NCBI RefSeq assembly: GCF_000422805.1
Contig: NZ_KE383927.1
Span: 90,594 to 154,593 of the forward strand
From: Nocardioides halotolerans DSM 19273
GTDB lineage: Bacteria; Actinomycetota; Actinomycetes; Propionibacteriales; Nocardioidaceae
DNA length: 64,000 nt
Reading direction: 5' to 3'
A program made the position numbers and the translations under genes. Positions 55,879 to 63,485 of this stretch are shown piece by piece; positions within the stretch are counted from its first letter, which is position 1, and each line of letters opens with the position of its first letter. Under the pieces are notes generated by a model. It had not been told where the DNA came from. It was given only the letters and a program-made list of their open reading frames with translations, and searched no databases.

Positions 55879-56773
55879 GCTCCCGGGTGGTGAGCTCCCG
55901 GGTGGTGAGCTCCCGGGTGGTGAGGTCCTGGGTGCCCACCACCCGCAGCAGGGCCAGGGCCTCGGCCTCGCGGCTGCCGGGAGCCGCCGAGTAGACGATC
56001 AGCGTCTGGTCGGCGTCCGGGACGTGCAGCGTGTCGCACTCCAGCCTCAGCTCGCCGAGCGTCGGGTGGGTCACGGTCTTGGCGTGGCTGCGCCACAGGT
56101 TCGCGTCGGTGCTGCCCCACAGCTCGCGGAACTCCGCCGAGCCCTCGTGCAGGTCCTCGAGGAGCCGGGCCAGGCCGGGGTCGTCGGGATAGCGCCCGGC
56201 GACCGAGCGGAGGTTGGCCACCGTCTGGGCCGCGGTGCCGGCCCGCTCCTCGGGCGTGCCGCCCACCGCGCTGCGCGGCGGGTCCGTCGGGTCGGGCAGG
56301 AAGCGCAGCCGCGGCTGGTTGCGTCGCTCCGGGCGCAGGCGCGACCAGTCGCCGTGCAGCGCCGAGGACATCGCGTTCCACGCCAGGACGTCGCACTTCG
56401 CGCTCATCACCAGGGCGGGGAGGTCGTGGAACCGGTCGATGAGCCGCATCACGCTCGGCCGCACGTGCAGGTCGATGAGGCCCGTCGCCGGTGGGGCGCT
56501 CCCGGCGAGGTGGAAGACGTGGTCGCGCTCGTCGGACCCCAGGCGAAGGGCGCGACACAGCGCCGACAGCACCTGCTCCGAGGGGTGGGGCCCGCGCCCC
56601 TGCTCGAGACGGACGACGTAGTCGACGCTGATCCCCGCCAGCATCGCCAGCTCCTCCCGGCGCAGTCCCGGGACCCGGCGGTGCAGCCCGGCCGGCAGGC
56701 CGACGTCCTCGGGTCGGACCCGGTCGCGGGCCCGCTTGAGGGCGCGGGCCAGCTCGGGACGGTTCGGCTTCAC
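55847..56773 (-). CDS. XRE/MmyB-like transcriptional regulator
   Basis: 308 residues. The N-terminal HTH (about 30-85; RVPGLRREELAMLAGISVDYVVRLEQGRG) and the C-terminal MmyB-like ligand-binding domain (about 100-265; PALVMSAKCDVLAWNAMSSALHGDW) mark a fatty-acid- or small-molecule-responsive regulator of the MmyB family. The C terminus carries four LTTRE/LTTQE repeats from a 15-bp tandem repeat. GTG 56773 has GATGCT 6 nt ahead. The target is probably the divergent SDR gene. Confidence 0.85.
   Translation of the reverse strand: MKPNRPELARALKRARDRVRPEDVGLPAGLHRRVPGLRREELAMLAGISVDYVVRLEQGRGPHPSEQVLSALCRALRLGSDERDHVFHLAGSAPPATGLIDLHVRPSVMRLIDRFHDLPALVMSAKCDVLAWNAMSSALHGDWSRLRPERRNQPRLRFLPDPTDPPRSAVGGTPEERAGTAAQTVANLRSVAGRYPDDPGLARLLEDLHEGSAEFRELWGSTDANLWRSHAKTVTHPTLGELRLECDTLHVPDADQTLIVYSAAPGSREAEALALLRVVGTQDLTTRELTTRELTTRELTTQESSTAP
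55865..55924. repeat. 15-bp tandem repeat (four copies) in overlapping gene ends
   Basis: CTCCCGGGTGGTGAG-type units start at 55865, 55880, 55895 and 55910, the first differing by one base (CTCCTGG...). They encode LTTRE-type repeats in the minus-strand regulator and part of the plus-strand kinase tail. Confidence 0.85.
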
Positions 56774-56884
56774 CTCACCAGCATCGCTCGCCGCCGGCGA
56801 CGCGGGTAGGGACGTGGGTAGGACCGTCGGTCCCACGATCAACCGGCCCTCCCGGCGCCGGCCCGGACGACGCACGGTGGGGTC

Positions 56885-57607
56885 ATGACCACCTCTCGCA
56901 CCACCGTCCTGATCACCGGCGCCAACCAGGGGCTCGGCGCCGAGACCGCGGCGCGGCTCGCAGAGCGCGGCTGGACCGTCTGGCTCGGCGCACGCGACAC
57001 CGCCCGCGGGGAGTCGGCCGCCAAGGAGATCCTCGACGCGCGACCGGACGCGGACGTCCGGGTCGTGCAGCTCGACGTCACCAGCGACGAGTCCGTCGCG
57101 GCGGCGTACGACGAGGTCGTCCGGGCCGGCACCGGACTCGACGTCCTCGTCAACAACGCCGGCATCAACAGCACCCGCGCGCTGCCGGCCGACACCCGGC
57201 CCGCGGACTTCCTGCCGGTCTTCGGCGTGAACCTGCTCGGCCCGGTGCGGGTGACCAACGCCTTCCTGCCCCTGCTCGAGCGCTCGCCGCGCCCGCGCCT
57301 GGTGATGGTCTCGAGCGGCCTGGGCTCCTTCGCGGTCACCCAGGATAGGTCGCGCCGGGAGTCCACGATCTGGGGGATCGTCTACCCGTCGTCGAAGGCG
57401 GCGCTCAACATGGTGACGACGATGTACGCCAAGTCGCTCCCCGGCGTCCGGGTCACCGCGGTCGACCCCGGCTACACCGCGACGAGCCTCAACGACTTCT
57501 CGGGCGTCCAGACCGTGCCGGAGGGCGCCGAGCCGATCATCGAGGCGTGCGTCGCGGACGAGCTGCCGGGTGGCTTCATCGGCAGGGACGGCGTCGTCCC
57601 CTGGTGA
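56885..57607 (+). CDS. SDR family oxidoreductase
   Basis: 240 residues. TGANQGLGAETA is the NAD(P) motif, followed by NNAG and the active-site YPSSKAALN (Tyr-x3-Lys), then VDPGYTATSLNDFSG. It is a carbonyl-reductase-like classical SDR. The start ATG 56885 has CACGGT 6 nt ahead. It is divergent from the MmyB-like regulator, an arrangement often seen when the regulator controls the reductase. Confidence 0.88.
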   Translation: MTTSRTTVLITGANQGLGAETAARLAERGWTVWLGARDTARGESAAKEILDARPDADVRVVQLDVTSDESVAAAYDEVVRAGTGLDVLVNNAGINSTRALPADTRPADFLPVFGVNLLGPVRVTNAFLPLLERSPRPRLVMVSSGLGSFAVTQDRSRRESTIWGIVYPSSKAALNMVTTMYAKSLPGVRVTAVDPGYTATSLNDFSGVQTVPEGAEPIIEACVADELPGGFIGRDGVVPW

Positions 57608-57634
57608 GCCCGGAGCGGTGTCCGCCGCGGCTCG

Positions 57635-57640
57635 TACTGT
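57635..57640 (+). promoter_or_regulatory. -10 hexamer TACTGT, leaderless start of nfo
   Basis: TACTGT, the 6-nt gap GAGGTC, then ATG 57647. Confidence 0.55.
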
Positions 57641-57646
57641 GAGGTC

Positions 57647-58435
57647 ATGGACATCGGAGCCCACGTCGAGCAGACCGACCCGATCGCCGAGGCGCAGGCC
57701 CGCAACGCGCCGCTGGTGCAGTTCTTCCTCGGCGACCCCCAGAGCTTCAAGGGCCCGGTGGTGAAGTACGCCGGCGGTGCCGAGGGCCTCAAGGCCGACG
57801 CGGCCGACGCCGGGGTCGACCTCTACGTCCACGCTCCCTACCTGATCAACGTCGCCACGACCAACAACCGCCAGCGGATCCCCGGCCGCAAGCTGCTCCA
57901 GCAGCACATGGACGCCGCGGCCGAGATCGGCGCCAAGGGGCTGATCGTCCACGGCGGTCACGTCACCGACGACGACGACCCGGCCAAGGGCTTCGACAAC
58001 TGGCGCAAGGCGATCGAGGCCACCGACCTCAAGATCCCGCTGCTCATCGAGAACACCGCGGGCGGCACCAACGCGATGACCCGCTACCTCGACCGGATCG
58101 CGGGGGTCTGGGAGGCGATCTCGAAGGCGGAGGGGTTCGACATGGTCGGCTTCTGCCTCGACACCTGCCACGCCCACGCCGGCGGCAACCCGATGGAGAC
58201 CGTCGTCGACGACGTCCGCAAGATCACCGGGCGCATCGACCTCGTCCACTGCAACGACAGCCGCGACGAGTTCGACTCCGGCGCTGACCGGCACGCCAAC
58301 TTCGGCGCCGGCAGGATCGACCCCGATCTCCTCGCCGCCGTCGTCCGCGACGCCGACGCCCCCGTCATCTGCGAGACCCCCGGCGGCGCGAAGGAGCACA
58401 CGGCCGACTTCGCGTGGCTCCGCGAGCGGCTCTGA
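57647..58435 (+). CDS. nfo: deoxyribonuclease IV (AP endonuclease)
   Basis: A 262-residue TIM-barrel endonuclease IV that cleaves DNA at abasic sites in base-excision repair. The zinc ligands are present in the expected order: GLIVHGGHV (His), LLIENTAGG (Glu), CLDTCHAHAGG (Asp, His), VHCNDSRDEFDSGADRHANFG (His, Asp, His) and ICETPGG (Glu). The length is typical. The gene stands alone with its own leaderless promoter. Confidence 0.93.
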   Translation: MDIGAHVEQTDPIAEAQARNAPLVQFFLGDPQSFKGPVVKYAGGAEGLKADAADAGVDLYVHAPYLINVATTNNRQRIPGRKLLQQHMDAAAEIGAKGLIVHGGHVTDDDDPAKGFDNWRKAIEATDLKIPLLIENTAGGTNAMTRYLDRIAGVWEAISKAEGFDMVGFCLDTCHAHAGGNPMETVVDDVRKITGRIDLVHCNDSRDEFDSGADRHANFGAGRIDPDLLAAVVRDADAPVICETPGGAKEHTADFAWLRERL

Positions 58436-58447
58436 GGAGCCTGCCCT

Positions 58448-58798
58448 TCAGGCCGTCCGAGGGACGTCGCTGACCGGCAGCACCAGCAGCTCGCAGACCT
58501 CGTGCGCCATGTCGCGCTCGGGGTGGCGGCGCTCGAAGCGCACCGGCGCGGCGGCGGACCCGGCCCCGAAGACCAGGAACTGGAACTCGTGCCCGCCGTC
58601 GACCGACACCGGGAGCGCCAGCAGGTGGCCGGGCAGCCCCGCGACGTGCCAGCGGCTCGCACCGAGACCGCGACGGAACCGCACGGCCAGGTGGCTGCCG
58701 GGTCCGACCTCGACGATGGTGCCCGGTCGGGGGTCGCGGATCACGACGAAGCGATCCTCGGCGTACGACGGAGCCGGGCTGGTCAGCGACATGCTCAT
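58448..58798 (-). CDS. small protein, possibly chagasin-like protease inhibitor
   Basis: 116 residues, soluble and beta-rich. IVEVGPGSHLAVRF, then SRWHVAG, and near the end FLVFGAGSAAAPVRFERRHPERD recall the Gly-rich loop and the RxW-type strand of I42 (chagasin-like) inhibitors of cysteine proteases. The match is weak and the name is tentative. AGGAG 6 nt before ATG 58798 fixes the start. It follows the CHAT protease gene by 112 bp in the same direction, so an inhibitor of a neighbouring protease is an attractive but untested idea. Confidence 0.55.
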   Translation of the reverse strand: MSMSLTSPAPSYAEDRFVVIRDPRPGTIVEVGPGSHLAVRFRRGLGASRWHVAGLPGHLLALPVSVDGGHEFQFLVFGAGSAAAPVRFERRHPERDMAHEVCELLVLPVSDVPRTA

Positions 58799-58910
58799 GA
58801 AGCTCTCCTGGGGAATGCGCTGCGGGTGCAGGGTCAGCGATGAGGAGCCGCCTCCCGACCGTCTGATACCGGGACGGGCCGGAAAGTTCCGTCGCCGGTC
58901 CGTGCTGCGC

Positions 58911-61328
58911 TCAGCCGGAGCAGAGGAACGGCGCCGGGGCCGCGTCAGCGGACGCCGCGGACACGGTCGCGGCCAGCGCCGCGGCCGGGTCAGCTCCGGA
59001 GGCCAGCGCCTCGTGCACCCGGACCAGCACGTCGTGCGCGGCCTCGTCGTTGACCGCGGCGGGGCTGGCCACCACGCAGCGCGCTCCGGCGTGCAGCCAG
59101 GCGGCGGTCATGCCGATCAGCTCCTCGCCCCACCGGACCGAGGAGCGGCCGACCTCGCACGCGGAGAGCAGCACGACGTCGGGCACGGCGGGCAGCTGGT
59201 CGATGTCGTAGCCGAACCACGTGCCGTCGACGAGCTCGAGCCCGGAGAATAGCGGGTTCTCCGCCGAGTGCCGGCCGTGCGCCGCGACGTGCAGGACGTC
59301 GACCCGGCCGGCCAGCTCCGAGACGGCCGGCGCCGTCGCGTCGGCGCCGGCGAGCACGGGCGCCGACCCCCAGGTCGCCGCCGCCGCGCGCACCTCCGCC
59401 TCGGCGCGTACGACGCGCGGCCCGGCCACGAACCCGGCCGAGCCCGTCCGCAGCGGCGACGCCGCGCGCGCCAGCCACGAGGTGGCGCTCTGCGCCACGG
59501 TGACCGGCCGGCCGACCAGCCCGGGCAGCAGCGTCCACGGGACCCCGGCCAGCACCCCCGAGGGCGTCAGCACCGCCCGGCGCCAGCCCAGGTCGTCCGA
59601 GAGCGGGGCGACCAGCACGTCCGCCACCGACTCGAGCCGGCGGGCCAGCGTGCCGCGCACCGAGCCGGCGAGCGCGCCCGGCAGGTCGGCCGCGGCCATG
59701 TCGAGGTCGGCCAGCATGCCGCCGAGGGCGTCGTCGAGCCGCGACCGGTCGCCCAGGTCTCGACGGACCGTGCCGTCCGCGGTGACCACCAGCGCGACGA
59801 CGCCGTCGGCGGTGACGACGTAGGCGACCAGGGCCGTCTCCGCGCCGAGGCGGGCCTGCAGCTCCGCCAGGCCGACGGGGTCGGCGACCGCGCCGGAGCC
59901 CTGCCGCTGCCAGGCCTGCTCCCGGATCCGCCGCCGGAGCTCGGCCTCGCGCCCGGGCGGCGGCCCGGCCCGGAGCTCGGTGAGGTCGGCGACGGTCTGG
60001 GGGTCCTGGGGCGCGCGCACCGGCTGGACCCGCGAGGCCAGCATCCGCGCGCGCTCCGACCACTCGAACAGGACGGCGTCCGACCGCGACCGCACCGCCA
60101 GCGACAGTCCCCGCACCGCGAGGCGGACGCCGTGCCCGACCACGTTGGTCTGGAGGTCCAGCGACCCGAACGAGCTCTGCCACGCGTGCAGGTCGTCGAG
60201 GCCGGCCTTGACGTGACCGAACGCCGAGCGCGCGTCGGACAGACCGGCACGGACGTCACGGGCCTGCAGCCGCACCGACAGCGGTGCCGACGAGGCCAGG
60301 TCCGACCGCTGCAGCAGCGCGCGCGCCCCGTCGGGCTCGCCCGAGCCCACGCGCGCCTTCGCGATCGCCAGCCGCAGCGCGGCGGCCTCCCACCGCAGCC
60401 CGTGGCCGCGCAGCTCCTCGACGAGCGACGCGCCCTCGTCCAGCACGGCGGGCCGGACCCGTCCCGTCGCGAGCTCGGCCTGCACCCGGACCGCATCGGC
60501 GCGGTGCTGCCACGCGACCGCGCCGGCCCGCGCGAACCGGCGGGCCGCTCGCCGGGCGACCACCGCCGCGTCGCGCGGCGCGGTCAGGAGGAGGGAGCGG
60601 GCGAGCGTGAGCTCGGCCTCCGCCTGCCGGCGGGCGAGCCGGGCGACGCCGTACGCGCGGGCCGCCTCGTCGAGCGCCGCCCGGCCCTCGTCGAGCAGGC
60701 CGGCGGCCATGAGGACCTCCGCGCGGTCCTGGTCGCCCACGGCCGCGCTCACCGGGCTCAGCGGCGCCAGCACCGGCGCCGCCGCGCCCATGTCGATGAG
60801 GGCACCGGCGAGGTCGCCGGCGAGGAAGCGGGTGTAGCCGAGGTTGTGCTCCCCCATGGCCGCCTCGAGCGGGAGCTCGTGCTCGTGCAGCAGCGCCACG
60901 GCCCGCTCGAAGTCCGCCTGCGCCTCGGCCAGGTTGTTGAGCTGGAGGTGGGCGGTGCCCCGGTTGCCCAGCGCGCGGCCGAGCGGCACCGGGAAGGCCG
61001 CGAGCGCGCCGATGGCCCGGTCGAACTCCTCGACCGCCTCGGCCATCTGCCCCGAGAGCATCACCAGCAGGCCGTGCTGGCTGAGCAGCGACCCCCTCGT
61101 CTCGTCGGAGAGCCCGGACCGCTGGAGCGCGGACTCGCACAGCTGCATCGCGACCGCGCGGTTGCCCGTCTCCGCCTCGACGTAGGCGAGGCTCGCCTCG
61201 ATCGCACCGGTCGTGGCGTCGTCCCGCGAGCGCTCGAGGGCCTGCTGCAGCGGCGCGCGCGCCGCCCGCACCCGGCCGCCGTTGATGGCGGCGACCCCGC
61301 GGGCGTGCAGCTCCTCGGCCGACAGCAC
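58911..61328 (-). CDS. TPR-CHAT domain protease
   Basis: 805 residues. About 1-450 form TPR-like helical repeats (LHARGVAAINGGR..., IEASLAYVEAETGNRAVAM) that bind partners. About 540-805 is a CHAT (caspase-like) peptidase with the catalytic His near 680 in HVAAHGRHSAENPLFSG and Cys near 721 in LLSACEVG. Both are intact, so it should be active, and such proteins act as triggered proteases in cell-death or defence systems. The GTG start 61328 has GACAAT 6 nt ahead, within the tail of the subtilase gene, so it can be made separately. Confidence 0.88.
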   Translation of the reverse strand: MLSAEELHARGVAAINGGRVRAARAPLQQALERSRDDATTGAIEASLAYVEAETGNRAVAMQLCESALQRSGLSDETRGSLLSQHGLLVMLSGQMAEAVEEFDRAIGALAAFPVPLGRALGNRGTAHLQLNNLAEAQADFERAVALLHEHELPLEAAMGEHNLGYTRFLAGDLAGALIDMGAAAPVLAPLSPVSAAVGDQDRAEVLMAAGLLDEGRAALDEAARAYGVARLARRQAEAELTLARSLLLTAPRDAAVVARRAARRFARAGAVAWQHRADAVRVQAELATGRVRPAVLDEGASLVEELRGHGLRWEAAALRLAIAKARVGSGEPDGARALLQRSDLASSAPLSVRLQARDVRAGLSDARSAFGHVKAGLDDLHAWQSSFGSLDLQTNVVGHGVRLAVRGLSLAVRSRSDAVLFEWSERARMLASRVQPVRAPQDPQTVADLTELRAGPPPGREAELRRRIREQAWQRQGSGAVADPVGLAELQARLGAETALVAYVVTADGVVALVVTADGTVRRDLGDRSRLDDALGGMLADLDMAAADLPGALAGSVRGTLARRLESVADVLVAPLSDDLGWRRAVLTPSGVLAGVPWTLLPGLVGRPVTVAQSATSWLARAASPLRTGSAGFVAGPRVVRAEAEVRAAAATWGSAPVLAGADATAPAVSELAGRVDVLHVAAHGRHSAENPLFSGLELVDGTWFGYDIDQLPAVPDVVLLSACEVGRSSVRWGEELIGMTAAWLHAGARCVVASPAAVNDEAAHDVLVRVHEALASGADPAAALAATVSAASADAAPAPFLCSG

Positions 61329-61343
61329 CCGCCGATTGTCGCG

Positions 61344-63014
61344 CTACTGGTCCGGTTTGGCCTGCACCGCGGCGACCGCGTCGCGCGCCCGCTGGAGCGC
61401 GGTCGCCTCGTCGTCGCCGTCCGCGATCCGCGGCTCGAGCGCCGCGGCGATCCGCGCCGCGACGATCGGTGCGGAGAACGACGTGCCGCTCCACACCCCG
61501 AACCCGCCGCGGAAGTCGTCGGGGTCGATGGTCTCGCGCGGCCGGCCGTTCTTCTCGCTGCGCGCCGCGGGCTCGAGGCCGCCCTGGAACGTCGTCGGGA
61601 ACGTGCTCATCACCGCGGCCCCGGTCGTGTAGCACGTGACCCAGGGGCCGATGTTGCTGAACAGCGCGTCGGTGACCCTGTTGGGGTTCTTCGCGCCCAC
61701 CGAGACGATCGGGGGCGCGTCCGGGTCGAGCGTGACCGGCGGGGCGCCGGTCGACCACGGCGCGAACGCCGCCGGGAAGCTGGGCCGCGACGTGGCGTCG
61801 TTGCCGGCCGAGCAGACCACCACGCAGCCGGTGAGCGAGATGTCGCGGAGGATCTCGTACATCGTCGGGTCGAAGAGCAGGTCCTGCGGGGTCTCGTGGT
61901 AGTAGCCCATCGACAGGTTGAGCACGTCGATGATCCGCCCCTCCTTGCCGCCGGTGCTGCGCCCGAGCCGCGCCAGGTCGCGGATCTGCTGGAGGGTCGT
62001 CACGAGGTCCGACTCCACGATCGGGCCGTCGGACGGCACCACGCGGAACGCCAGGATCTGGGCGTCGGGACAGCCCTGCATCACGAGTCCGGCGATGAAC
62101 GTCCCGTGCCCGGCCATCGGGTCGATGACGCCGTCGAGCATCCCCACGACGTCGCCGGTGAGCTCCGGGTCGTCAGAGGGCGTGATGTAGCCGATCGCCG
62201 TGCTGTCGACCTCGATGCCCTTCTCGACCACCCCGCCGGCGAACCAGTCGTGGTCACCGCACCCGGTGTCGAGGATGGCGACCGTGGGGCGGCGGCCCTG
62301 GTAGTCGTCCTTGCGGGGCGGCCGCGGGCCCACGTAGGCGATCGGCTGTCGGCCGCCCGAGCCCGGGGCGGCGTAGCTCGCCACCGGGTTGTCCATGCCG
62401 CCGCCGGAGGGGTTGCTCCAGTGGTAGGGGTTGGACCAGTGGTACGGGTTCGACCAGTGGTAGGGGTTCGACCAGTGGTAGGGGTTGCCGTCGATCGGGT
62501 GCACGTCGAGCAGGTGGTCGAGGGTGACGCCGCGGAGCAGCTCCTCGGCCTCGTTGCGCTCGACGAACGTCTCGCGGTTCGCCTCGGCGTCCGCCCGCCG
62601 CTCCTCCTCGGGCCGCCGGGCCTCCGCGCGGGCCTGCTGGAGCAGCACCCACGCGTCCGGGGGCCGGGTCGCCACGCCGCGCCCGACCACGATCCGCACC
62701 GACCGCTGCAGCGCGCCGGCGTTGGCCTCGTCGTCGAACTCGGTGGTGTCGAGCTCCCAGTTGAGGCTGCGCAGCGCGCTGGCCAGCGTCGTGAGCCGGG
62801 CCGCGCCCGCCTCGTCGGCGGTGCGCACCAGCAGCCGGTCGCCGACGTACGCCGTCGGCATCGGCCGGGGCTGGCCGTCCACCTCCGGGCCGCTCGCGGG
62901 GTTGACCACGCCGATCGGGAACGCCGGCCCCGCCCAGCGCTGCCAGTCGTCGACGTCGGGGAACCGCTTCGGGCGACGCACGGGCACGAACCGCTCGGAG
63001 TCGGGGTGGGTCAT
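61344..63014 (-). CDS. S8 family (subtilisin-like) serine protease with NPYHWS repeats
   Basis: 556 residues, no signal peptide. The N-terminal part (1-170) may act as a prodomain. Four NPYHWS repeats (about 176-200) form a linker, followed by the catalytic domain: Asp near 244 (AILDTGCGDHDW), His near 301 (GHGTFIAGLV), oxyanion Asn near 404 (SAGNDA) and Ser near 510 (GTSFSAP). All are present. Being cytoplasmic and next to a CHAT protease is unusual and suggests a proteolytic cascade. ATG 63014; the upstream stop lies 9 bp away. Confidence 0.9.
   Translation of the reverse strand: MTHPDSERFVPVRRPKRFPDVDDWQRWAGPAFPIGVVNPASGPEVDGQPRPMPTAYVGDRLLVRTADEAGAARLTTLASALRSLNWELDTTEFDDEANAGALQRSVRIVVGRGVATRPPDAWVLLQQARAEARRPEEERRADAEANRETFVERNEAEELLRGVTLDHLLDVHPIDGNPYHWSNPYHWSNPYHWSNPYHWSNPSGGGMDNPVASYAAPGSGGRQPIAYVGPRPPRKDDYQGRRPTVAILDTGCGDHDWFAGGVVEKGIEVDSTAIGYITPSDDPELTGDVVGMLDGVIDPMAGHGTFIAGLVMQGCPDAQILAFRVVPSDGPIVESDLVTTLQQIRDLARLGRSTGGKEGRIIDVLNLSMGYYHETPQDLLFDPTMYEILRDISLTGCVVVCSAGNDATSRPSFPAAFAPWSTGAPPVTLDPDAPPIVSVGAKNPNRVTDALFSNIGPWVTCYTTGAAVMSTFPTTFQGGLEPAARSEKNGRPRETIDPDDFRGGFGVWSGTSFSAPIVAARIAAALEPRIADGDDEATALQRARDAVAAVQAKPDQ
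62409..62488. repeat. 18-bp tandem repeats encoding NPYHWS
   Basis: Four units of about 18 bp (GACCAGTGGTAGGGGTTC-type on the plus strand) encode four NPYHWS hexapeptides in the subtilase, just ahead of the catalytic domain. Confidence 0.85.
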
Positions 63015-63023
63015 CGGCAGTCC

Positions 63024-63485
63024 TCAGATCTCGAAGGCGGGCGTCATGAACGGCGTGGTGCCGTCGGCCGGCTCCAGCCGGAGACGGAGCATGCCGGGGG
63101 TCAGGCCGGGCAGCTCGAAGCGGCCGGTGTCGCCGACCTCGAGCGTCGCGAGCTCCTCGCTGTCGCGGAGGACGACCACGGTGATCGGCGACGGCGGGAC
63201 GACCCACCCGTCGATGCGGGGCGAGCTGCCGTCGGTGGAGATCCGCAGCAGCAGGTCGACGCCGTCGTGGGCGAAGCGCAGGGTGTACGCCGTGGCGGAG
63301 GCGCCGCGGGCGCCGGCGAGCTCCTCGGTCCGCTCGACGAGCAGCATCAGCTCGAGGTCGAGGTCGGACGCCGCGAGGGCCGCGGCGGTCTGGAGCCGGG
63401 CCACCATGCCCTCGGGCACGGCGTCCTGGGTCTCCCAGTAGGTGCGGACGCCGGCCAGGAGGTCGTCGTCGCTCAGCTCACTCAT
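63024..63485 (-). CDS. conserved small protein of the sigma/protease operon
   Basis: 153 residues, no membrane helix. The N-terminal helical part (about 1-60; LLAGVRTYWETQDAVPEGMV) is followed by a beta-rich C-terminal domain (about 65-153) that resembles carboxypeptidase-regulatory-like or Ig-like folds. It begins 8 bp inside the sigma gene and lies 9 bp upstream of the subtilase, so it is translated in series. It might act as a soluble anti-sigma or adaptor; this is inference only. Confidence 0.7.
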   Translation of the reverse strand: MSELSDDDLLAGVRTYWETQDAVPEGMVARLQTAAALAASDLDLELMLLVERTEELAGARGASATAYTLRFAHDGVDLLLRISTDGSSPRIDGWVVPPSPITVVVLRDSEELATLEVGDTGRFELPGLTPGMLRLRLEPADGTTPFMTPAFEI

